DNA of 26,882 bases from Phoronis ovalis (taxonomy: Eukaryota > Phoronida > Phoronidae): assembly GCA_028565635.1 (NCBI GenBank), contig JAOXYB010047169.1, positions 1-26,882 on the forward strand, given 5' to 3'. Of this stretch, positions 1 to 13,300 are shown piece after piece; positions within the stretch are counted from its first letter, which is position 1, and each line of letters starts with the position of its first letter. The notes beneath the pieces were generated by a model. That model saw only the letters and a list, made by a program, of their open reading frames with translations. It had not been told where the DNA came from and did not search any database. A program made the position numbers and the translations under genes.

Positions 1-1156
1 AGGTTGGTTTATAGTATAGTTTTATTGAAATATATTTAAAAAGGGTTGAGCATAGGAACTCTTCCCAGATCTCTAGTTTGAATTTGATCATTTGACCTGA
101 TAAAAGCTGTTTTGGTGAGATAAATGGTTTTTTAAATTTAATTTTTAAAGATAATTAAGGTTAAAAATGCTGCATCTACAGACTTAACGTTCTCGCATAA
201 ACAAGCTTTTCATATTCATCATTCTACAATTTTTGTCTCAGACTTTTAAATTTTTGTCTTTGTTTGAAAGCAATGATCTGTTGAAAGTTAAGGTTACGAT
301 CAAATCTTAAACTTCGAAAATTCATATCATTTAAACAAGGAACATTTTTGAAATATGATTTTGTTGGTAGATCTATATAGCTATATGATCATAAAGATAA
401 TTTTTGCCAAATTTCAGCTTGAAATGTGCAGGGACTTTGACCTAATTTTTTCTAAAGTTAACATTGGAACACAATTTTTTCTTAACATGGTCGCTTAATA
501 TCAGATCATATTAAGAATTATTTAAAATTCAACTTTTTGCATGTGGATTCATTAACCTTAAAGTATAACATTTACAACAATATATATCAATAAATATACT
601 TTTACATGCCTTTTTTGTATATCTCTTTAATTTTCGTATTAATCAAAATAAAAATTTTGATGAATATGAAAATTAATAAAGCTGTTATAATCAAATAATA
701 ATGTCACAGAGGTTGAAGAAATTTAAAAAAAACAACAGTAGAACTCTTGGAGCTCACCACAATAACGTGTTCAATATATATCGAGTGAGATGGTAAATTT
801 AGAGCCGGCATACATTATGTCCAAAAACAGCAATTTCAAAAAACATCTAGCAAGTAAGTATATTATTAAATAATCTTTGTTCTCCTTGAACTGAAGGAAA
901 GAAAATTTCGTCTAATAATTGTAGTAAAATACTTTAACCAAAAAAGTAATTTCTATTAGTAATTATAAAGATTAGTCATGTGATATTAATTAACAATCAA
1001 GGAAGACCCTGTTTGATGGAGAATGTACACATTTAATACATTGAAATAATGAGTTGCCCTATTTCAAGCTACTATAAAGTTCTGCTTGCCAAGTCTATCA
1101 CCACAGTTAATAAAATGAGGATTAACAGGAATTTCAGCCTTTTTATGGTTACTTAC
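1..1156 (-). other. Intron 30 (partial), no exon seen
   Basis: AT-rich sequence left of the strong donor of exon 30. I searched both strands for the expected next LRR exon (phase 1, LxxLxLxxN pattern) and found none. No RNA gene or repeat stands out. Confidence 0.6.
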
Positions 1157-1308
1157 CTAACTCATTGAAGCTTGCATTAAATTCTTCAAGATTTGTACAT
1201 TCTATAAGGAATTTTTCAGGAATTTTGTGCAGATAATTTCGAGATAAGTTTAATGTCTTTACACGTTTTAGATGCAATGGTTCAATCGGAAGCTTTTCAA
1301 TCTTGTTG
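1157..1308 (-). CDS. LRRK2: LRRK2-like exon 30 (LRR 7-8), last exon in window
   Basis: 152 nt, residues 1271-1321 plus one base, phase 2 to 1. Acceptor ATTTACAG|CAACA, donor TTAG|GTAAGT, a strong donor. It encodes PLHLKRVKTLNLSRNYLHKI and CTNLEEFNASFNELG. Human has LKELKILNLSKNHISSL and CPKVESFSARMNFL. The coding frame continues beyond the left edge. Confidence 0.95.
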
Positions 1309-4300
1309 CTGTAAATAGGTTTTAATTAATAGTAAGAGTTAATTATAGTCTTTTACACTGGCACATAAATGTGTAATTTAAAAGAAATCCACTAAAATCT
1401 ACTAATAAAAAAGAAACGAGTTGTTAGTTTGTGAATATACCTTAGTTTACAAAAAAATAAAATTGTCACCAAACTTAAATTTTTGTGATATAGCCACGCA
1501 ATATAGAGATAAACTATGACTGTTACCTTTCAAGTTGCAATTTTTCTAATGCTGGCATAAACTCTGCTACCCATGAAGGAAGGACTCCCAGCAAGTTTCT
1601 TGAAATGTTAAATTCTCGTAATGAGACCAAGGGACATGGAGGATCTTTGTGAATGTCATCAATCTACAACAAATAGTAACAATATACAGTCAAGCAATAT
1701 GCATGAAGTGATAAAATGCTGAAATTTAAATGAAATTTGAACAATCCAGCAAATATCAATAAAATTATAGAATATTACGCTGATTTTGGCTTTAAAAATG
1801 AATAATTAAGTCGAATATTATTTTATAAAATAAACTGAGATATTACAAAAAAGTGTAAATGCCTGCGTTTATCATTAAACTTAACTAACTGCTATATGGC
1901 AGTGAATTACAATAAAAATATGGACTGAAACAGAACTTTACAGTAGATAATTCAAATACCAATTTATTAGATACAGTTAGGATAAAGCACACCTGAGGAA
2001 GCTACATAATCAATAAAATTACATAATTATATTAAACCTTTTTTGGCTTTTAAACATTTGAACTGAATGACTTAAATGTAATCAAGCTTCTTATAGTTAT
2101 AGATTGAACAAGATTCTAGAATATATCCAGTGAAACATTTGCATATTTATAATTTATTGTAATTAGAACTTTCTACTGTTCTTGTTTCTTATCTTTTTTA
2201 CCAACCTTGTTTTCTGAAAGATTCAGAATCTGCAACTTCTTACAGTGAAAAACCTCATGAGGAAATTCAACCATGTTGTTGTTATGTAGATTTAACTGCT
2301 TCAGATTTGGCATAAACTAGAAATGATCAACAGAGTTCTATCACGTGTTACCAAATTCAAAATATTTCATTTTTTGACTAAACATATTTAAATTAAAAAC
2401 AGCAATTAATATTATAGCTGAGGTACACATATTAAGTAATTGAGGCCAACACTCTCAGGGCACCATAACCTACAGTAGTTTATAATATTTTGAGTTTTAA
2501 TACCAAGTTTAGAAGCATAATAATCAAATCTGAATATATGCCAAAATGAAAGGATGTATCAGCCAAAATACTATGATTTCTGTGATAGTCATAAAACTGC
2601 TGATTGTCCTTATGTTTAATGTGACATCCAAAACAACTAACAATTTACAGTAATATCTTTAACTTAATTAAAAGGGACTAATCACATAAAAGAGCACAAA
2701 AGTGTAGCATGCGAGAACAGTAAATACAATTACACATACTGTACATGTACCTTGAATAAACTATCTGGTATGCGACACAAGTTATTCTGACTCAGATCCA
2801 AGTTTTCTAATGAACTGAATCCGTGTAGAAACAATGGTCCTTCTTCAACAAGTTTTGACAGATCTTTAATACCATTGGACGAAAGATCAAAGACACGGAC
2901 CACAGCCTTGCTAGGCGTCGAAAAGTAATCACTTGTAGAGCGTGACCGTGCTGCAAAATTAACAATCAGAACAAAAAAACGATATTACTTGATACTTTTT
3001 AGTAATTGTATAAGTCTATTTACACTAACATGCATAAAATAAATTACAAGGAGGCATCTATGACACAGATTCTAGAAAGTGTAACTTATCTATCTGACCC
3101 TAAATTTTACATTTTGTTGAAACATTTTAGCATATAAAAGTGGAATTCAAGATATTAGTAACATTCTAAAAATCCTAGTGACCAATCATAATGTTAAATT
3201 TGAAATTGTTGACTCACCAGATGGCATTAGTGGAATAAGAGGTGAACATGAGCCATATTCAAAGGCACTTTGCCCAGAACTACGACGTAACCGTGGTGTT
3301 ACTTGATATTCATGCTCGCTCAAAGAATCAACATCGGACACTGAAAGAAATGCTATTATTAAATATTAATCATTTAAAAATAAAATAATGAAAATGCTTC
3401 AGTAAATTATCAATATTGTGATTGTTGCCATTTCTCCTTCTTCAGCTTTCTGACAATTTTTATTAGCTTCTCTATAATTATAGCATTAAATTTAATATAT
3501 GGTATAACATTTTAATGAATTATTTTTAAAATTTAAATATTTTTTTAGGAGCTGAACATTTGATAAACATATTTTGTCCTTAAAGAAACATTACTATAAT
3601 TTTTTAATATAAAATCTTAGGCTATGAAAAATGATCAAGGACTTTAAAATAATAATAATGATAATGGGGATACAGGGGTTGTATAAAGTTTCAGGTACAG
3701 GGGGAGGTTAGGATAGAAAAAGTACTATCAAGCTACTTTTGTTATGCGGGGAGGGGATGAAGGGGAGGGAAGAGGCAATAAATGCTCAGGTCCCACCTCA
3801 CTGCTAATTTAAAGGAATACCCTTACTATACACAGAACAAGCAAAACTTGAAGAATAATGAAATACGTTTCACAAGTTAACCTGCACTAATATCACTGAC
3901 AGCATCACTATCACGACGACCTTTTTCTACCGTTAGTTTTACTTCGTGAAGAAACTGCAATTCTGAATGGACACGTTTTATATGACGCATCGGTATCATT
4001 GGACTGTTGTTCTGAAATGAAATAATACCTCGCTAGGATTAATTCTGCTTTTTGTTTGATATGACTAACATTAACTACGAGCAACTTTTTCGCTGAGGAA
4101 TGCACTGTTGAACAGAACATGGCTGGCAAATTGGAATCAATTTTCGTGACACAATGACGTATAATAAAGCTTAACATTATATTAAAAAACAAGTCACAAA
4201 AAATATATTGTTAGTAGAGGATTATATTGAGCTTTCTAAAAATAACCTACCATCTCCACTCTACAAAAGGAGCAATCATTACTTTATTTTGCAGCTGGTT

Positions 4301-7300
4301 ACAATATACAATTTCAATAAATTCATCAATACACGGAAGATCATTGCAGTTAAGTGTCACAAACGGCAATAACCGTGTCCTGGTTGACCCATTGTAGCAG
4401 ATAAAAAAGGCACTTGTTCAATTTCATTACAAAAACTGTATTAATAAATAGATTACTTATGGGTCAAAACCTAATAAAATACAAGTTTCATGACATTCTC
4501 CTCCACACTGGCGACACCTTTTGGAAAGACTGTTTTATACCCCCACCGGAGGTCGCCACTATGAGGAATATGTACTGAACACAACGAAAGATTTAAGTGG
4601 AACATAATTTTTTTATTCACAAATTGATTCTATTTGGTTACTATGTTATAAAATGCTACCTTGGAGGATGAATGAGAAATAACTGAGGAATCTGCTGAGC
4701 TTAAACTTGGACTTCTAGATGGATGACGTCTCCCCCATGACACTGAAAATATATGATTAACAATGCAAATTGTTTTCATTTAGAACAAATAGGGGGAAAG
4801 GTTTCAATTCAGATATTAATTACCCTTCAAATAAGTACAAGTTTTCCACAGTAACATTTACATGATTATTGTAATGAATTTTAAACTCTATCATGATAAG
4901 TTACACTTTATTTACTTTACCAAATCCATGATTTTTTTTTTGGTTGTCAAAACAGTTAGGTGCACGCAGTGTTCAAAACAACCACTCATAATTATATGAA
5001 TATATACCTGGCGACATTTGAACTGCATGTGTTTCATCCTCTTTGACCTTTCTTAGTCTCGGATCACGTGGACTGCAGGGGACATCACCACCAACTATAC
5101 TTGTCTGCTTGAACTCTGCTAAGTCTGATGGACATGAACGGAAGCGCAACCGTGATTTTGGTAAATTGGAATCTGAAAAAAGAGAAAAACAATGTAGCTT
5201 TCACTTTTTACTTTTCACTTTTTCTTTGAAACTTCTTATTTTTCTGAGAAACAAGCACTGTTTCCAAAAAATTCCACCAATGGTACAATTACAAGCATTT
5301 CCAGGCAAACACAGTAACACTAGAGGAAGTGTGACAATGCTAGAAGTTCAGTAGCTGGTGACAATAGGCCATAAACGTAACTATGCAGAACCTTGACCCT
5401 AACTGTAATTTAATATATGTGATATGACATTTTGGCTCGATCTTCAGCAAATATTTGTATGGGATTATTATGATACTGCATGCTTAAATCCACCTGAACT
5501 ACTTGAATCTGATCCGCCTTCTGATTTCTTTCTAGGCAGTCTTTCTGATTCTGCTCGCTGCAAACAATCTGATCCACCATTGTGCTTCCTTTTAGGGCTG
5601 AACTTCTGCCGTAAACTAGATCTGACATCTTGGATAATAGATCGTCTTCGTCCTTTAACTGGGCCAGTGTCTAAGTCATTCTGAGAACTAAAGGCCGAGT
5701 CTTTTTCACCGTTTTCTGCAAAAAGAATAAATAGCTTACTGTCATACATGTACCTATTTAAAATCCCCATCTTCACAAAGCCGGCTGTTTCACTACATAC
5801 ATTACACAATATTTTCTAATTGTCGACAATATTATGGTTTTTGGATGTTGTTGATAAAGTAGCTAGTAATTAGGCACAAGAATATTTGTTAACTAGCTTT
5901 TGTAAAAAATGGTTCACTTTGTTATATAATCAGGACATTGCAGATGTCAATATGAATATAATCATATTTAAAAATGAACTTTGCGATTCATTAGCTTCTG
6001 TTCACATAATCACCACGCTGTATGGTATGTTTTTATTAGTTAATCTTAACCCTATAAACTTAAACCTACTAAATATACTAGGCAGTAGGTGTTATATCTA
6101 TAGATAAGTAAGAAACAGGTTTATTTAGTGTATTTAAAACAATTAATGGTAAACACTAGTCACTGTTTAATCTCTTTAACCTCTGACATTACCTCTGACA
6201 TTACCTCTGACATTACCTCTCAGTTGCTGCTGACTAGTTTCTGATAACATGAACCTCATTGGGATTTTAAACAATTCACTTTCACTTTCCCAAGAATTTC
6301 TCTGTGATCTTTTCTCTTCGGCACTTTTAACCTGTGTGGCCATCTGTTTACCTTCTGTGGTATAGCAAAACAAGAGAATAAAACAAGCATAACTAAATCT
6401 TACAAAGTGTGCAGTCTTCTAAAGTCACTTTTATATAGTAAATATGAAATTGAAAGATTTATATATTGTCATTAAATCCCTGCTATTTTAATAGCCTCTT
6501 TTCTGGTAAGATTCACTTTATATTTTAATTTTCCCAAAAAAATGAATTCATATATTCCAGCAGAATACTAAAAACTGTTATACTGTTTTGTCATTTTTCT
6601 CACAAATTCCTCCATAAATTACAAAATTAGGAAGCTACACACAGTAGTAAGACCTCTCTGTCTTTAAACATTTTGTGCTCACCCATCGGCTGCAATACCG
6701 AAGTTTTTCCAGTCAATGTAGGGTACAACCAATCAGGATGAAGGTCTCCCAAACCGAGGCCACTCCATACTACAGTACCAGCATCCTTATCACGTGTGTC
6801 TCGACCAATTTCTTTTAATAACAGTCCCATTATCATATCACAGTTCATTTCCATGCTGAGCTGAAGGGCTGTGGTAACATCTGTTACACCCTATAGAAGA
6901 AAACAATAGATTTGTCATTTAAAATTCCCATCTTAGAAAGACCATAAATTACAAGACAGTGTATGATAGGGGTCAACTTTTATTCTTTAATTAACATTTC
7001 TTGAAATTTCTTTCTTTCAAACCACGTAAATATGGTACCAAATAACAACAATCCAAGATCAGGAACATGTAAATAAATATGTTCCTGTTCTGGGACCGGT
7101 ATTAGTGGATAGTGAGCGTCAGATAGATTAACATGACTCAATAAAACAAGAAATTGCTATGAACTGGCTATTCTGGATGGTGTAATCACAGGTAGTATAC
7201 ATCTACACAATATAAAATTAAATCCATCTAGTCTGACACTAACACTTTCACAGGTAATGTCTGTAATTGTAAGCTTTTCTCGGGATTATAAACACATGTA

Positions 7301-10300
7301 CCTGGTCCAATAACAATTTCACCATTACTTCATCTTGACGTTTACAAGCTTGACATAACGGTGTTTCTTGTCCGTGTCCTGAGTTGACATCAGCGCCTAG
7401 TTCCAGTAGGCATTCTACACCCTGTAGAAACAACACACTCAGCTTTAAAAGTTCAAGTACTCACCATTAAAAGCTGAACTTAATCAATCTCAAGTACCAT
7501 CATAAAGTGTCACAAGGAACAAGATTTGCAATAAATAAATGCGTTTGCAAAACAGATCAAAACAGAGCAAACCTGCTATTTTTGAGATTCACTTTAGCGA
7601 CACTGTAGGTGTGTCTATTTCCCAAGTATAAAACTTATATGGGATGCTCTAGATATTAAAGGAATACATACTGGTGCTTAATTAACAACATATATATGAG
7701 CACCATCATACTTACAGCTAGCAACCCTTTTGCACTTGCACTGATCAACATCTGTGACTTGTGATTTTTCTCACATCCTAAGATGTACAAGCACTCACCA
7801 GCAAGCTCATACAAATCTGAAATATGACACAAAATAAGCTACTAGGTGGCATATATCATAATTTTAAAGAAGATACCAATAGTGTACATAGAGCAATGAC
7901 ATCTGAAAGACTGACTGTTTGCAAAGACCAAATTTTGCTTTAATTTAAGCAATATATTAAAATGATGTCATTGTGATATTTCTCACAATAATTTCTCTCC
8001 TGCTGGATTGTTAATTGCCAGGATATTTGTACTTATATCTAACTTGTAAATTTAATTGGAGATTTAAAATTACTTTGAGACACGAAATGCACAAAACTGA
8101 AACTGGTTTTTGAGCATTTTCAGAGACTAAAAAGTTGTCGGCAAGTCAATTTAGCTGTGAGCGGATATTTTGGTAGTATAAGTGTGACAAGAATTATACG
8201 ATTGTATGGTTCCTGTAATAGTAATCAACAGGTTTATATAAAAAACACACCTTGGAAAAAGCTTTTACGAATGGTTTATGTGATGAAAATTACATTGACA
8301 GCTATGAGGAATGAAATGATACTGATATCGTCTCCTCACATAACTAATGTGCGTGTGTAACTTGAAAGCTGTCCTTGGCCTATTTAATAGTTATTAACTA
8401 TTTAAAGATTTAGAATTTTATTAATTTGTAATTATTTTAATGTAAAGCAGTTAATCTGAACAAACGAAGCATTTTAATGAGAGAGGGGAATAAACTTTCT
8501 TACACTTTTCAAACTATAACAACAAAAAATGTGAAACATTATTTGATAACCACTTTAATTAGCTTCCAGATGTTACACAGTTTAATTTTTATTAAATTAA
8601 TAAAAAATATAACTGACTGACTCACCTTTTTGATAGGTATAGTTTTCCAAGATATAAAACAGTAGTTCATGTGCCCCCTGATTTACTAACACTTGACTCA
8701 TCTCATCTCCTCGCTCAGCCCAGACTTGCATTGCCACACAGCCCTGGAAGTAATGTATCATTTTATTGTACATAAAAAACACTGAATCAGTGTCAAGACA
8801 AGTTAAGTAGCATGTCATAGTACTCCAAAAATCATTTGTTAGACTGTTAAAATTCTTTTTAACATTTAATTAATCAGAATATGTCTATTCTGCACCCATT
8901 ATGCAGACTTAAACATCTGCTGTCAATTGTAATAATAATACTATAAGCAAAGAAAAAAGTAGCACAAACAGTGTCTGACCTAAAACGAAGAGAAAATCAA
9001 CGACTGCGACTTTCATTATAAAGGAATGACTTGCTTGCTGCTTCTTTTAAACTGAATGTTAGAAATCAAATTAATATGTGCTGGAAAACAGAAACTTAAG
9101 GAACATTTATTGATCTGCCTATATTAAAACATTTGCTTGTTACATACCTCTGTCTGTATGCTCATTGATGATGGATATTTATCCATAGCTGCCATTATGA
9201 CCTCTGCCAGCTGATTATACTGTGATGTGTCCCATGACATGTCACTATTGGCCAAAAGTTGCAAAAGCATCAAACCTTTCTTTTGTACCACTGGAATGGA
9301 AAAAGATTGATGTGACAGTTTTAACTGCATTTCCAAACTTTTCAACAATCTGTGCCTTAGATACTGTGAACAGGTAAATTAATGTTAAATAAATATATAA
9401 TTCTTTGTTAAAAAAACTTTCAGGCAAGCTGTCATTACATGATAGCTTTTTTATCTAGTACAATAATGAAAAATGGAAATTCATGATTTATTTAATATTA
9501 TGAAGTAACCTATATGATATGACACATAGTGATGTGGTAAACCATTTTAAGCAGTGAAAACAGTTTATTTATTCTGTATTCAGTTTAACAAAATTGTACT
9601 CACAAAGGCTTTCTGTGTGATGTGTCAAGGTCTCTATGACTCTAATTACTGCATTGGCATTATTTAAGAAAGAAGCTCCACCTTCTACAAATTAATATAA
9701 AAAAATACAATCATTATGTACTTACTTTAGATATTTAAGTAAATACTTTAATTTACTATAGTATTGTAAGTAAAAATGCCATGTTTAAATACATTTACAG
9801 AATATGTGAAAAATAGATGAGCTTAAACTGGAAACTCTTACTTTTGAAATATGAAAACTTTGTTAGATGTGCACCAAACAATTTATAATTATGTTTTATT
9901 TTTTAAGCTTCTGAAACCCATTTCTAACTAGTATTTAATTATTATTTTATAAGGTAGAGCATCATAACTGTATCCAATTAAGTTTCTGAAAACTATATAT
10001 ACCTACTAGTAAAAACTTAAGTCTTAATTAGGAACACCAGACAACATTACTAGGAGGTGCCCACTACTTACCAGCAGCAGCTAAAGCTGTCAATGTTTCT
10101 AATGCTGTCTCCTGTAAGATTTCATCATCCCTGTGGTCTCTCATACAATGAAGAATTTTTAAGTGAACTTTTTCAATGAAACACTGATTTCTTACTAATT
10201 CTGAAACAATATCAACATACATTATCAACTATTAGCAGTTAAAAATAAACTACAGGCTGTTCCAAGAAATTATTTGGAAATCATCTCTTTCATATCTCTG

Positions 10301-13300
10301 GATACAGATAATTATACAAATTGCATTGCCCACTGTTACAGTATCACATTGTGTTGGATAATAATCATGTCCTCTACAGATGTGCATGCACTCTTGGCTT
10401 TATCTGAGCTGCCTTCACTTAGTTCTAAAACTTTTATTTAACATACCCAGCTAGACAAGAAACAAATCATGTGTATGTTTAGCTTCAAAAACAAAATTAA
10501 CAAAGAAATAGCTAGTACCAGGATATGCACGTACTTGTCTAACATAAGTAGTAATTACTGTATTAATGATTGAAACCAGGAAATAACTCTGTAGGAAAAG
10601 CATCCAATATGGAATTAACAATACAAATAAATAGCAGGAGTTAAACAGCTTAGTACATATATTAATGTATTACAGCATTTACTTGACTATTCACTAGACC
10701 AGTGGATACTGTGTGGTCCAGGAAGACACATTTTGTCATACATTTGCACCAAGGACAATAACTAGGAAAGAAATTCTAGCCCTCACCTATATCAGCTAAG
10801 CATCCTACTGTGCCTATGACTTCTTGTTGTAGTTCAATATCATGTGAAAAACGACTAAATATACTGGTCAACACAGGTAGAGTCCTATCATAGTCAACCA
10901 CATGAGTCTTGTTTTGGTAACTGGAATGGAAATAACAAAAACATTTGGATTTTAAATTTTGATAACTATTCCATCAAATCTTTTTAATTCCTAGTCAGAT
11001 TTTTGTTAATAATTAAATTATTTTAAAGTTAAATTTCATGTTCAGTCATATAAGAATGTTATTATATACTAATTATATTGAAGATACATTTTAATATTTC
11101 ATACCCAATTATATTATATAATAAATTGTATTCATTGACAAATAACAATAGCACCCATTATAATTGAAAAATGGGATATTTTTCTATACTAGGCTAACCC
11201 TCAAATGTCACATTTTCTTAATAAAAAATATACAGCAACTGTGGACTATAATTACAACTAGAAAGAATCCTGCAAGAGCTGAATAGACAGTCATGACAGC
11301 AACTCTGGAGAATTTGTCTACTAGCAAAACACATTACCAAAACAAACAAAGGCCTCTAATAGCTCGGCATCCACTAAGCTGTGCCTTGGGATTTGTTGGA
11401 TGCAGTATCATGCCATGAAAGATTGCCATGTGGGTATTCTTCTCAAAAAGGAGTTTTTGTATCCTCTCTACAATGAAGTATAAAATATAAAGTACTATGT
11501 GAGTACAAATGGATTAGCTGAAATATTAAACTTAAGACTGATAATTAACTTTTAATACATGTATGCTTGACATATTTTTCCCAAATTCCCCATCACTGTG
11601 GAAGATAATATCGTAATGACATCCAGGGGCCCGCTGTGGGATAACATTGTAATAAATGTGCAATATTACATAAATATTAATTTACATTCTGCAACCTTAT
11701 AAATGATAGTTTGTTGTTTAAATTTTGCATATTTATTTAAAGAGATGAAATTAATACAATTAAGTATTATCAATATCACCTACCATTATCAGCAGACATC
11801 CAATAGATGGCATCGCAAGCTGATGAAAATGCTGACTCATCTTTCCTATGCATTAAAATAGCCCCAACACAAAGGGTATGGATGGGATCTCTGAAGTTGG
11901 CCAAAAAAAAATACAAGAATTATAAAGAAGGCCCCGCTTAAAAACTTATTAATCAGCTTGTATCTTCCTAAAATAGTTAGGCTTATGAGGAGAAATGAAT
12001 TTGACAACTGCTTGGGAAGTTGTATGTCGTGCATAATTCACTAAGATGTAATTCTTAAATTCATACAAACTGTCCTTTGCATTACAACATAGACAATACT
12101 AGGAACTTTTGCCGCAAGCTATCGGCTACATTTTGCAAATGTTTACTGTTTTGAGAACATAATAATGCACAAGCCTCTCTTGTTGGCAGACTGAGTTGAG
12201 ACTGACTATTTTTGGACAACCATCATTATTGTGAAGATGAGTGAGTTATAATAATAATAATTAAATATTTTGTGGGTAATAAGGTGTCTGGCTCAGAATA
12301 CCATGTGCCATACAATAATTACAAATATTATTACAATTTTACATAAATATGAATTTAAACTAATTTTACAGCTGTGTAATCATATAGACATGTAAGAACT
12401 TGCAGAAATATTTTCTAGTACTAAGTTGTTATCCATTTTTATCTCTAAATAAAAGAGCAATTTTAGTAGATACGTTTTGCATGACAGGAGCCTCTTAATA
12501 AGACACACGTTCAAGTTTTATAATTGATCAAAATTTGGTTCTATATGACATGTCAGTACTAGTGGAATGCAAACTTCTCTATATTAATTATTTTTTTATA
12601 ATTATATAATTTATGTGACAGAAGACTTAACAGCAACAAATTGTTCTCAATTTAAAATATGGCATCAAATCAAAAACAGCATTTCTGACACATCTTTATC
12701 ACACTATGTGAGGCTATGTAACAGAACATGCTTTTTTCATTTATGAACTGTAAATAGAAAAAAAAACTTGTACAAGTCAGTTTCAGTACAATCTGGCTCA
12801 AAACATATAAACTACCAAACGAGTTGCAACCTTAATTCAATTAAATGCAGACGGTTACATCTAAGACGTTTTATAACATACTGTTTTTGAGCATCGGGGC
12901 TTTCCCCGATCATCTCCTGTAAGCATGGTTTGTATTCTAGGAGACAACTGAGAACAGTACAGCAGATATCTTGCAGTCGAATATTCTCTCGATGTCTCGT
13001 CATCACTAAGGCGACTAGCTTTAACCATTCCTTCTCCTGATGATCTTGATTGGTTTTTACTTCTTGATTAAAAATCATAGGAGCTGTCGGGAAAAATTAA
13101 GCCATATATTTTTTTTTATCACTTTACTCGGAACACACTTGAATTATGGACATTTTGATTTCTAATTTGTGATGAAGACTAATTTCAGAATGCGATTTAG
13201 TAGTACTAGACTATATGATATGTTTTATCAACAGAATTATCGATTTTACAATCATGTTCACCACAGTAACTCCGCACAAACATGGGTTATGCAACACTCA

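Noticed and set aside
1-1156. The next LRR exon at the left edge
   Set aside because: No stretch fits LxxLxLxxN with GT-AG borders in the needed phase on the minus strand.
5468-5493. Read-through of exon 22 to the donor-like GTATCA or to the TAA
   Set aside because: It would end in the wrong phase for exon 23; the GT at 5492-5493 fits.
5043-5684. Plus-strand open frames over exons 22 and 23
   Set aside because: They are antisense to phase-consistent coding exons of the LRRK2-like gene and have no family signature of their own.
9291-9369. Upstream extension of exon 16 to AGs near 9351 or 9363
   Set aside because: Neither matches the phase of exon 15, and the pyrimidine tract before 9290 marks the real acceptor.
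12812-12881. Read-through of exon 10 beyond its donor
   Set aside because: The frame is open, but AAACA|GTATGT is a good donor, its phase fits exon 11, and the human alignment continues in exon 11.
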